27,492 nucleotides of DNA, from the IMG/VR virus record IMGVR_UViG_3300032116_001082, positions 1-27,492 of that record; one strand, 5' to 3'. The DNA comes from a virus. Of the stretch, positions 9,648 through 16,106 are shown in pieces. The position numbers were made by a program, and so were the translations under genes. Under the pieces are notes generated by a model. That model was not told where the DNA came from and did not search any database. It saw only the letters and a program-made list of their open reading frames with translations. The stretch's first letter is position 1; each line of letters opens with the position of its first letter.

Positions 9648-11567
9648 GTGCTTTGGCTTGCTGACGACCACTTGATACTGGACACGCCCTACGATGCCAA
9701 GCAGGTCGCAGAAATCAAGTCCATCAAGGGCGCAAAATGGGACAAGGTCGGCAAGGTCTGGCGACTGCCCGTAGCGTCTTTGGAGGAGGCACGGGGCTTC
9801 GCCCAGAGGCACGGCTACACGATTGAGCCAGAAGTCATGAAGTTCACGCTCCCAGCGCACAAGAACTCGGACACGAACGGCGTGAGGCTGGACGGCAACT
9901 GGCTCTACCTCGCGTTTGACTACGACCCAGTCCGTGTCAGGTCGGTCAAGCAAATCTCGGGCATCACTTGGCACGCGAAGACGAAGGCGTGGCGGGCCCC
10001 GCTGACGAGCATCAACGAGGTGGTCAGGTGGGCAGAGACATTCAGGCAACCCGTGGACGAAGCAGTCACCCGTCGTGCGACAGAGATAGAGGAGTCGCTC
10101 TCGGAACTCAAAGAAGCCTCACGCTTGGTGGACGCAGATGTGGAGGTCGCGGGACTCCAGGCGAACCTTCTCCCGTACCAGCGAGCAGGTGTCGCATACG
10201 CCCTGCGTGCGAGGAAAACTTTCATTGCCGACGAGATGGGGCTTGGCAAGACGCTCCAAGCCATCGCAACTCTGGAAGCAGCAAACGCGGAGGCCCCGTC
10301 GTACCCCGCAGTCATCGTCTGCCCAGCAACTTTGGTTCTCAACTGGAAAGCCGAATACGCCCGTTGGCTCCCGCACCGCAAGGTTGAGGTGGTCACCGAC
10401 CGCAAATCCTTCCCGACAGACTATGAAGTCGTCGTCATCGGATACTCCAATATTACTGCTTGGGAGAAGCAACTGTCAAGCCATCGCTCCTATGTTTTTG
10501 ACGAGAGCCACTACTGTAAAACGGCGACCGCACAGCGAACCAAGAGCGCAGTCAAAATTACGAAGTCGGCTCCAAAGGACGGCATCGTGTTGTGCCTGAC
10601 GGGAACACCAGTCACCAACCGCCCCGCTGAATACGCCAGCCAACTTCGCATCATCGGACAGTTGGACAAGTTCGGAGGCGAGTGGGGGTTCTACCGACGC
10701 TACTGCGCAGCCTTCAAGGACAAGTGGGGGCATTGGCACCTTGACGGTCACTCCAACCTGAACGAACTCAACGACAAGTTGCGCTCGGTCTGCTACATTC
10801 GTCGGACGAAAGAGCAAGTACTCACCGAACTCCCACCTGTTCTCCATGACCCAGTCGTCGTGGACGGGACTGCCGCAGGGCTCAAAGAGTACGCAAAAGC
10901 AGAAGCCGACATTGTTGAGTACCTCATAGAGAGGGCGAAGGAAATCGCTCTGGAACTCGGGAAGTCGCCCAACTCGGCAGCCGTGGTCGCTCGCATGAAA
11001 GCGGAGTCCAACCAGCATCTTGTGAGGTTGTCCGTGTTGCGTCGCCTCTCAGCAAAAGCCAAGATGCCCGCCGTTGTGGAGTGGGTGGAGTCCCGCGTGG
11101 CGGAGGGTCGCAAGGTCGTCATCGCCGCCCACCACAGGGATGTCGTAGACGAACTAGCCAAGAGGTTCGGAAATCTCCGCATTCAGGGAGGGATGGATAT
11201 CAATGACATTGAGGAACAGAAACGAAAGTTCATGGAACTGCCCGTGGAAGAAGCGCCAGTCATCGTTCTGTCCATACAGGCGGCAAAGACGGGGCATAAC
11301 CTCCAGGTGGCACAGGATGTCCTCTTTGTGGAACTCCCATGGACACCAGCCGATGTAGACCAGACTTACAGCCGTTGTCACAGGCTCGGGCAGAAGTCGT
11401 CCGTGACCGCCACCTACCTGCTAACTAGCGGAACCATTGACGAGGAGATTTACTCGCTCATTGAGAAGAAGCGAAATGTGGTGAATCAGGCGGTGGACGG
11501 GGCTGAAGACACCGAGGCGGAAGAGTCTCTGTTTGCAACCCTCTTACAGAATTATTTGCTCCAATGA
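9648..11567 (+). CDS. SNF2-family DNA helicase/ATPase (SMARCAL1-like)
   Basis: 639 residues. The first 150 hold two similar modules (residues about 8-60 and 83-135, the second around YLAFDYDPVRVRSVKQISG and TWHAKTKAWRAP), resembling the HARP-type repeats that SMARCAL1 proteins use to bind forked DNA. The ATPase follows: DEMGLGKT (Walker A) from residue 195, DESH (motif II) at 285, LTGTPVTN (motif III). The second RecA lobe has AAHHRDVVDELAKRF, SIQAAKTGHNLQ and the SNF2 signature DQTYSRCHRLGQ, then TIDEEIYSLIEKK. It should translocate on DNA and may remodel or restart phage forks (family knowledge). The GTG start has no Shine-Dalgarno and lies 6 nt behind TAGGAT, so it is probably leaderless. 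Confidence 0.9.
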   Translation: MLWLADDHLILDTPYDAKQVAEIKSIKGAKWDKVGKVWRLPVASLEEARGFAQRHGYTIEPEVMKFTLPAHKNSDTNGVRLDGNWLYLAFDYDPVRVRSVKQISGITWHAKTKAWRAPLTSINEVVRWAETFRQPVDEAVTRRATEIEESLSELKEASRLVDADVEVAGLQANLLPYQRAGVAYALRARKTFIADEMGLGKTLQAIATLEAANAEAPSYPAVIVCPATLVLNWKAEYARWLPHRKVEVVTDRKSFPTDYEVVVIGYSNITAWEKQLSSHRSYVFDESHYCKTATAQRTKSAVKITKSAPKDGIVLCLTGTPVTNRPAEYASQLRIIGQLDKFGGEWGFYRRYCAAFKDKWGHWHLDGHSNLNELNDKLRSVCYIRRTKEQVLTELPPVLHDPVVVDGTAAGLKEYAKAEADIVEYLIERAKEIALELGKSPNSAAVVARMKAESNQHLVRLSVLRRLSAKAKMPAVVEWVESRVAEGRKVVIAAHHRDVVDELAKRFGNLRIQGGMDINDIEEQKRKFMELPVEEAPVIVLSIQAAKTGHNLQVAQDVLFVELPWTPADVDQTYSRCHRLGQKSSVTATYLLTSGTIDEEIYSLIEKKRNVVNQAVDGAEDTEAEESLFATLLQNYLLQ

Positions 11568-11568
11568 G

Positions 11569-11597
11569 TTGCTTTTCGGGCAAATAACGGATAGAGT
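11569..11597 (+). promoter_or_regulatory. Type 1 promoter P15, reading a noncoding RNA
   Basis: TTGCTT 11569-11574, 17-nt spacer with AATAACGGA, -10 TAGAGT 11592-11597. The core spacer is kept but no ORF follows within the next 100 nt. Confidence 0.65.
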
Positions 11598-11603
11598 GCT
11601 TTT

Positions 11604-11722
11604 ATCAATCCAGTTGCACTGTATTGCCCATACAGGGGATAGGGTGCAAGTGGAGTAATACTCCAAGTCTCACACCCCCACTCAGAGACGGCAGGAGCCC
11701 CAGCCTTCGGGTTGGGGCTTTT
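11604..11722 (+). ncRNA. Candidate structured noncoding RNA
   Basis: About 120 nt from P15 to a terminator. TTGCAC (11614-11619) pairs with GTGCAA (11644-11649), enclosing hairpin CTGTAT-TGCCC-ATACAG. Then comes hairpin GGAGT-AAT-ACTCC (about 11652-11664), a loose C/A-rich stretch, and the terminator. No ORF or Shine-Dalgarno is present. A simple helicase 3' end would not need its own promoter and three hairpins. No known RNA family recognised. Confidence 0.55.
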
Positions 11723-11723
11723 G
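11696..11723 (+). terminator. Intrinsic terminator
   Basis: AGCCCCAGCC, TTCG tetraloop, GGTTGGGGCT, then TTT. It also separates the + strand units from the convergent gene whose stop is at 11727. Confidence 0.9.
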
Positions 11724-11726
11724 TCG

Positions 11727-11996
11727 TTACGGGATTTCTTCGGCTCGCCCGCAGGCGGTCATCAGGGCAATGAACTCGTTCCAAGTGACTGGCTCTGGTC
11801 GCTCACCGCATGGGTACTTGGACTCCTCGGAGGCAGTCCCGACTCCGCAGTATGTGCAGATTTCTCGGTCAATCATGTAGCCAGCCCACTCAACAGTCTC
11901 GGACTTGAAGTTGTGGCTAGTGAAGTTCTCTAACTCCTCATCCAAAGTCCCCGTGAAAGGGGGGATGTAAGTCATGTACCGCTTGAAGTTACTCAT
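11727..11996 (-). CDS. Small zinc-ribbon-like hypothetical protein
   Basis: 89 residues, MSNFKRYMTYIPPFTGTLDEE... A central ICTYCGVG pair (about 51-54) with a later C (KYPCG) and C near the end suggests one zinc site, set between a helical N-terminus and the C-terminal WNEFIALMTACGRAEE. The ATG at 11996 is inside the upstream gene (ATGAGTAA, 8-nt overlap). A TTG-started longer form would overlap far more and is rejected. It is the last gene of a - strand pair with 11989-12405. Confidence 0.7.
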   Translation of the reverse strand: MSNFKRYMTYIPPFTGTLDEELENFTSHNFKSETVEWAGYMIDREICTYCGVGTASEESKYPCGERPEPVTWNEFIALMTACGRAEEIP

Positions 11997-12405
11997 CCGT
12001 AGTTTGCGAGTCCTTGGCGATGATTTCGTCCACAATCAACTTGGCGTACTTGCGTCTCAGTCTCCAAAGTTTCTTGTTGAGTTCAATCATTGCGTCCGTC
12101 TCACGAGCCTTCTTCGTGATGTTTTGGTCGTAGATGCCGTACTTCTGGAACGCAATGTCCGCGAGGTCGGGACTCTCAAACAAGATGTCCGAAATCCAGT
12201 CAGCCTTCCTGTCCATTGCAACCATCAACTCGCAGAATCCCTCGGAACCCCACTCGGAGTAGATGCGGTTTGCGACCGTGGTGCAATAGTTCTTGCGATA
12301 GATGAACTCAGTCTGAGCCGCCGTGCTCATGAAAGCACTTATGAACTCCGCTAGGGACTCAGGGGAGAACTCCTCCTCGGCCCCGTCCTCAAATTCTTCA
12401 CTCAT
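11989..12405 (-). CDS. Hypothetical helical protein
   Basis: 138 residues, MSEEFEDGAEEEFSPESLAEF... The acidic first 20 residues precede long helices; the C-terminal part (KKARETDAMIELNKKLWRLRRKYAKLIVDEIIAK) is basic and amphipathic and could be a coiled coil. There are no Cys pairs and no known motif. GAGGAG lies about 6 nt upstream of the ATG, fixing the start. It is translated together with the 11727 gene by overlap. Function unknown. Confidence 0.75.
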   Translation of the reverse strand: MSEEFEDGAEEEFSPESLAEFISAFMSTAAQTEFIYRKNYCTTVANRIYSEWGSEGFCELMVAMDRKADWISDILFESPDLADIAFQKYGIYDQNITKKARETDAMIELNKKLWRLRRKYAKLIVDEIIAKDSQTTDE

Positions 12406-12448
12406 GCCCGCTCCTCATCAGTTGGTGTAATTGTCTCATCTCCAACTG

Positions 12449-13474
12449 TCAAGCGAGTGAAAGAACAATTTGCTGTGCCTCAATCTTCTTCTTGGACACC
12501 CAACTGTTGATGTCCATTGACGACATGGCTCTGTCATGCGGCGGGGCCTCGCGGTAGTGGTCAAGGTACTCAACCACGGCGTTGTACGCAGACCAGCCAT
12601 TGTTGCCGAACCCACCCGCATTGCGGTCGTTCACGAACAGACCACGCACGGTCATGTGTATTTCCTCTTTGTTCTTGCGCTGGCGCTCCGTCTCGTCTTT
12701 GGAGTGCGGGAACACCCCGTTGATGAGGGTGTCAAGTTGCTTGGAGCCATTCAGGACGGGGATTCTGAGCATCTGCTCGGCAGTCCGCTGGAACTCGGAA
12801 GCCCACGAAACAGACAGGTTCAGCACCGTCATGGCATCTTCCAAGGCAGTCTCTGCGTTGCGTGTGTGGCGGGCGGTGAACACCGAGCGGGCGTCCTTGA
12901 GTCCCGCGATTACCGTGTTCTTGCACACAGTTCGGATGGAGGTGTTGGCATAGGTGATAGCCGTCTTGCCGTCATGCCCGTTGCGCACGAGCAGGTACCT
13001 GTTGATTTTGTCCTTGACACCCAGTGGGTCAATCGTTAGACTGCCAAGGTCAAGGCAAGCGAAGAACTCTCGCCCGTCGTTGAGAACACCACAAGTGTCC
13101 ACGATGGCATCGCCCTTTGAGGCTCCCACGATGGCGAGCGCACGGTCAAGGCACTCACGGTTCTGTTGGACAACGAAGCGGGTTCCGACAGTCGCAAGAC
13201 CATCAAATGTCCCATCGTCATTGACTCGTACAGTTGCTCGGCTGTCCTCCACGATGACGGGGCTGCCGTCCGAGTTGCGGATGAAGTTCCCGTTGTCGTC
13301 CACGGCTGCCACCTTGGTCAGCACCACATCAAAGTCAGCCTGAGCAGCAGAGAGCATCGCCTCGGCGGTCTGAAGACCCTTCATCGGCGTACCCAGCCTG
13401 TGCCAAGGGATTTCTCTGTCGGCATAAGCCATCCTCGCCTTGCCGTTCTTGCCGATTTCCAGTTCGTGTGCCAT
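12449..13474 (-). CDS. DUF932 family protein
   Basis: 341 residues. It matches the phage/plasmid DUF932 (TIGR03299-type) pattern: N-terminal MAHELEIGKNGKARMAYADR, PWHRLGTPM, repeated beta segments with VGTRFVVQQNRE, YLLVRNGHDGKTAITYANTS and the middle signature IRTVCKNTV, then a helical C-terminus with GWSAYNAVVEYLDHYR. The length is typical. Its role is unsettled; such genes often lie near phage replication or recombination genes, and this one lies between a helicase and SSB. AAGAGGTA precedes the ATG. A perfect TTAGAT/ATCTAA palindrome (13486-13499) sits just upstream. Confidence 0.9.
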   Translation of the reverse strand: MAHELEIGKNGKARMAYADREIPWHRLGTPMKGLQTAEAMLSAAQADFDVVLTKVAAVDDNGNFIRNSDGSPVIVEDSRATVRVNDDGTFDGLATVGTRFVVQQNRECLDRALAIVGASKGDAIVDTCGVLNDGREFFACLDLGSLTIDPLGVKDKINRYLLVRNGHDGKTAITYANTSIRTVCKNTVIAGLKDARSVFTARHTRNAETALEDAMTVLNLSVSWASEFQRTAEQMLRIPVLNGSKQLDTLINGVFPHSKDETERQRKNKEEIHMTVRGLFVNDRNAGGFGNNGWSAYNAVVEYLDHYREAPPHDRAMSSMDINSWVSKKKIEAQQIVLSLA

Positions 13475-13485
13475 CTCTGTACCTC

Positions 13486-13499
13486 TTAGATAAATCTAA
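13486..13499. promoter_or_regulatory. Palindromic operator-like site
   Basis: TTAGAT-AA-ATCTAA, a perfect 6-bp inverted repeat with 2-nt centre, lies 12 nt upstream of the DUF932 start in an A/T-rich patch. It overlaps the likely core promoter, so repressor binding is plausible. Confidence 0.45.
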
Positions 13500-13545
13500 T
13501 AAGGAAAGCATAGCACCCGTGTGCGCGCGCGGCAGTCCCGCCGTG

Positions 13546-13551
13546 TACTAT
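13546..13551 (+). promoter_or_regulatory. -10 element of a leaderless promoter
   Basis: TACTAT followed by GGCCGA and the ATG at 13558, the 6-nt distance typical here. No clear -35. Confidence 0.45.
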
Positions 13552-13557
13552 GGCCGA

Positions 13558-13815
13558 ATGCCAGGAACATGGGGTAGCAAAAACAAAGAGGCTGGAGAGT
13601 CAATGTCTGACCTCCATCAGTACGCCAAGTGGTTCTCCATGTGGGGACACCAGTTCACGCTCACCCACGTTGACGGCGCATGGCAGGTCAGCGCTTGGTC
13701 AAAGAGCGGAGAGATTGAGCCGATTCATGGCGACAAGTTTGACGACCCGTCCGACTCCCTTCATAACTGCTACATGAAGATGCGCAGTCTAGGCTTCGGG
13801 ACTCTCCTGGACTAA
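13558..13815 (+). CDS. Small hypothetical protein
   Basis: 85 residues, MPGTWGSKNKEAGESMSDLHQ..., with an aromatic middle (YAKWFSMWGHQFTLTHVDGAW) of alternating strands and a C-terminal helix (SLHNCYMKMRSLGFG). The ATG at 13558 fits leaderless initiation behind TACTAT. An in-frame ATG at 13603 has GGAGAG upstream and may give a shorter 70-residue form. The 3' end overlaps the convergent gene on the other strand by 27 nt. Function unknown. Confidence 0.65.
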   Translation: MPGTWGSKNKEAGESMSDLHQYAKWFSMWGHQFTLTHVDGAWQVSAWSKSGEIEPIHGDKFDDPSDSLHNCYMKMRSLGFGTLLD

Positions 13816-13938
13816 CTTCTCCAGTTCAGCGATGCGCTCTTTCGCTTCGCGGAGTTCCTTCTCAAGCAGGCGAACATAGGTAGCCCAAAATCTGGCTACT
13901 TGACGCTTGGCTTTGAGAATTTCCTCAGGCGTATCCAT
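13789..13938 (-). CDS. Coiled-coil microprotein
   Basis: 49 residues, MDTPEEILKAKRQVARFWAT, then YVRLLEKELREAKERIAELE with heptad Leu/Ile, a clear coiled coil. Start ATG 13938 is preceded by CACAAT and 6 nt (GTCTGG), as for the leaderless genes; there is no Shine-Dalgarno. Codon 42 is the rare TTA. It converges with, and overlaps by 27 nt, the + strand gene at 13558. It is short and easily missed; coding is supported by the clean heptad pattern. Function unknown. Confidence 0.55.
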   Translation of the reverse strand: MDTPEEILKAKRQVARFWATYVRLLEKELREAKERIAELEKLVQESPEA

Positions 13939-13958
13939 CCAGACATTGTGCCATAGTT

Positions 13959-14798
13959 CTATGGAACATCTGGAACCCCAGCGGTGGAGTGACCACGCTC
14001 ATTGAGCCAGCGCAGATGAGTGCGACGAACTTGAGTGCCGTAGCCACCGCCATCCTGTTTCATGCCGAGGATGCCCCGCAGGTCGTGGACGTTCTTGCTC
14101 TCCTCGCCCCACTTGTACTCAAAGTGCGGAACTGGCGTGAGGTCAGGGCGGTAGTAGGTCTTGGGCTTGCCCCCAGCACAGGGGAGCGCTCCCCAGCCAC
14201 CGAATCCAACAGGAGTGCGGGTGTAGTGGTACTTCACTGGAACACCCTTCTGCTTTGCCCACTCCTTGGGGCGCATCACGACGGTCTCCCAGCCACCCGT
14301 GGCGATGCGGTTGGCAACAATGATTTGTTCCTCACGGGTCGCCTTGTCTGGAGAGGGGGCGAACTCCTCGCCTCCGAACCTCTCCCAAGTACCCATCGGA
14401 CCCTGCCCAAGCACGCCCTTGGCGAAGGTTCCATCGGTCATGATGCCTAGACCCCCAGCGTAGCGTCCACCGTTCTGCCAGTTTCCATATGGATGGGTTC
14501 GGTCATTGCGTGTCTCGCAGTAAGCCAGCCTGTCCCAGAACTCATCTGACGCGCGCGGGGCATCCCAGATGACTGGTTCTACTGGAGCAGGGAATTCATG
14601 GAACGAGGTAACAGCCTCAATGAGGAAGGCGACTCCAGGCTCATAATCCACTACCCCCTCAGCCAATACTGGGGATGGGGCTATGGCACTTAGGAGAACA
14701 TCCTGAGCCTTGTTTACCACCGACGAAGCACCCCCTTTCACAGACATGAACAACATGAACGCAATGGGGATAGCAATAAGCCGATGGTAATTCCTCAA
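13959..14798 (-). CDS. Exported Rpf-like / transglycosylase protein
   Basis: 279 residues. Residues 7-20 (LIAIPIAFMLFMSV) form a signal peptide or anchor with a basic N-terminus. After a spacer, residues about 86-160 form a resuscitation-promoting-factor/lysozyme-like domain: FWDRLAYCETRND with candidate catalytic Glu95, NWQNGGRYAGGLGIMTDGTF, and REEQIIVANRI. This fold cleaves peptidoglycan glycan strands in actinobacteria (family knowledge). The C-terminus (HDLRGILGMKQDGGGYGTQV, then THLRWLNERG) resembles the end of other phage-encoded versions. The TTG start at 14798 has AAGGAA 8 nt upstream. It probably acts in the periplasm or envelope at entry or lysis. Confidence 0.8.
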   Translation of the reverse strand: MRNYHRLIAIPIAFMLFMSVKGGASSVVNKAQDVLLSAIAPSPVLAEGVVDYEPGVAFLIEAVTSFHEFPAPVEPVIWDAPRASDEFWDRLAYCETRNDRTHPYGNWQNGGRYAGGLGIMTDGTFAKGVLGQGPMGTWERFGGEEFAPSPDKATREEQIIVANRIATGGWETVVMRPKEWAKQKGVPVKYHYTRTPVGFGGWGALPCAGGKPKTYYRPDLTPVPHFEYKWGEESKNVHDLRGILGMKQDGGGYGTQVRRTHLRWLNERGHSTAGVPDVP

Positions 14799-14957
14799 TG
14801 TTTTTTCCTTACACTCACTGAATAAAACGACGGAGGGTTAGTAGTTGGTCCGTGAAAGCGCTCAGTTGCGCATGCTCTAGTTTACCAGAGCGGTAGTCCC
14901 GCCCCGCAACACGCACTAAACGGCGTATTTACTGGGGTTTGGGATGGTTTTGTTGTG
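14799..14957. other. Intergenic stretch without recognised gene
   Basis: 159 nt between two - strand genes. It contains a CTCTAGTTTACCAGAG imperfect hairpin (about 14874-14889) and otherwise nothing I can assign. It must hold the promoter of the Rpf-like gene. Confidence 0.4.
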
Positions 14958-15209
14958 CTACTCGGAGAGAATCTGCTCAACGTACTCGTCAAGGTCAAGA
15001 ACGCGGATTTTGGCTGTGATGGTGCCATCCTCGCTGACGCTCTCCACTTTTATGTCAAGAGAGCCGACCATGATGGTGGCGAATGCTATGTAGTCCTCAC
15101 GAGCCTCAACCTCTTCGCCCTTCAGGTCCTCAGGGTCGCTTAGTCGGAAGAGGATTTCCCCCAGTTGATTGACGATTTCTTCTCGTGCTTCATAAATGTC
15201 TTTTGCCAT
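14958..15209 (-). CDS. Small acidic hypothetical protein
   Basis: 83 residues, MAKDIYEAREEIVNQLGEIL..., acidic (DPEDLKGEEVEARED), with a C-terminal strand-helix unit (MVGSLDIKVESVSEDGTITAKIRVLDLDEYVEQIL). No Cys or catalytic motif. AAGGTGACAAC precedes the ATG. It is divergent from SSB across a 70-bp gap containing an 8-bp inverted repeat, suggesting shared control. Function unknown; the acidic OB- or ferredoxin-like look does not settle a role. Confidence 0.75.
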   Translation of the reverse strand: MAKDIYEAREEIVNQLGEILFRLSDPEDLKGEEVEAREDYIAFATIMVGSLDIKVESVSEDGTITAKIRVLDLDEYVEQILSE

Positions 15210-15215
15210 GTTGTC

Positions 15216-15239
15216 ACCTTAGCCGACAGGTGCTAAGGT
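15216..15239. promoter_or_regulatory. Inverted repeat between divergent genes
   Basis: ACCTTAGC (15216-15223) and GCTAAGGT (15232-15239), a perfect 8-bp inverted repeat with an 8-nt spacer, lie between the acidic gene and SSB. It is a likely operator, although the first arm also covers the ribosome binding site of the - strand gene. Confidence 0.5.
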
Positions 15240-15279
15240 CGCAACTCACGGGTAATCATTAGAGAGATATGAGGTAGTT

Positions 15280-15714
15280 ATGTCACAGTCACCCGCTGTA
15301 ATCATTGGAAATGCCGTTCAGGACCCTGAACTGACCTACACCACTGGTGGTGTTGCGAAGTTGTCATTCAGTGTCGCCTGTAACTACGGCTACACGGACG
15401 CTTCAGGCGAGAAGCAGGAGAAGGTTTCCTACTTCAATGTCGTCTGCTGGCGTTATCTCGCTGAGGACACAGCGAATGTCGTTGAGAAGGGCATCGGAGT
15501 CATCGTCTCTGGTCGTCTGGAACAGCGGTCGTGGGAGGACAAGGACGGCAACAAGCGGTCCACGGTGGAAATGGTTGCTGAGTCTGTCGGTGTTCAGACT
15601 CGTTCCATTGAGAGCCTGACCCGCAAGGTTCGTCAGCAGGGTGAGGGCGGGGCCAAGCCCGCAGCCGCCAAGCGCACGAAGCCCGTCGCTGCTCCCGAGG
15701 AGGACCCGTTCTGA
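15280..15714 (+). CDS. ssb: Single-stranded DNA-binding protein
   Basis: 144 residues. The N-terminal 110 form the SSB OB fold: IIGNAVQDPELTYTTGGVA, FSVACNYGYTDASGEK, the signature YFNVVCWRYLAEDTANVVEKG, VIVSGRLEQRSWEDKDGNKR and VEMVAESVGV. A Lys/Ala linker leads to the acidic tip EEDPF, which recruits replication proteins in this family. It coats ssDNA during phage replication. GAGGT precedes the ATG. The stop overlaps the lipoprotein start (TGATG), so SSB heads a three-gene operon to ThyX. Confidence 0.95.
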   Translation: MSQSPAVIIGNAVQDPELTYTTGGVAKLSFSVACNYGYTDASGEKQEKVSYFNVVCWRYLAEDTANVVEKGIGVIVSGRLEQRSWEDKDGNKRSTVEMVAESVGVQTRSIESLTRKVRQQGEGGAKPAAAKRTKPVAAPEEDPF

Positions 15715-16106
15715 TGAAGAAGTCCATCCCCTTGGGACTGCCCGTGCTTGCGGGTATCGCAGTCCTTCTCCTGTCGTCTTGTACCGTTGAGGTTCAGGAG
15801 CCAAACGACAAGCCCAAGCCAACTGACACGACGCAGTATGTGGCACCCGCTCCTTCAGATGACGAGATTTTCCTCTCCACCCTGTACGACCAGTACCCCG
15901 AGTTTGAGTCAATCTACGGCGACTGGTTCCTGATTGAACTCGCAAAGAACATGTGTGGCTCCATTGACGGAGGCATGACTCCTGATGAACTGGTGCTCAT
16001 GGTCGTGGATAGCGGGGCTGACCCCAACGAGGTCGGTTACATCCTTGGTGTTGGAGTCGCTGTCTACTGCCCTTGGAACGAGGGTTTCTTTGACTCCATC
16101 GCATGA
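15714..16106 (+). CDS. Lipoprotein, DUF732-like
   Basis: 130 residues. A basic start (MKKS), a hydrophobic stretch and the lipobox LLSSC (Cys23) mark a lipid-anchored exported protein. After a Pro/Thr linker, the domain with FLSTLYDQYPEF, LAKNMCGSIDGGMTPDELV and VAVYCPW follows the DUF732 pattern of actinobacterial lipoproteins, including its two Cys. It should sit on the outer face of the membrane; a role in superinfection exclusion is only a guess. It is oddly placed between SSB and ThyX, overlapping both by 1-4 nt. Confidence 0.8.
   Translation: MKKSIPLGLPVLAGIAVLLLSSCTVEVQEPNDKPKPTDTTQYVAPAPSDDEIFLSTLYDQYPEFESIYGDWFLIELAKNMCGSIDGGMTPDELVLMVVDSGADPNEVGYILGVGVAVYCPWNEGFFDSIA

Noticed and set aside
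9968-11018. Long ORFs opposite or out of frame with the SNF2 helicase
   Set aside because: They are shadow frames of a gene with a complete motif set and lack plausible starts and composition.
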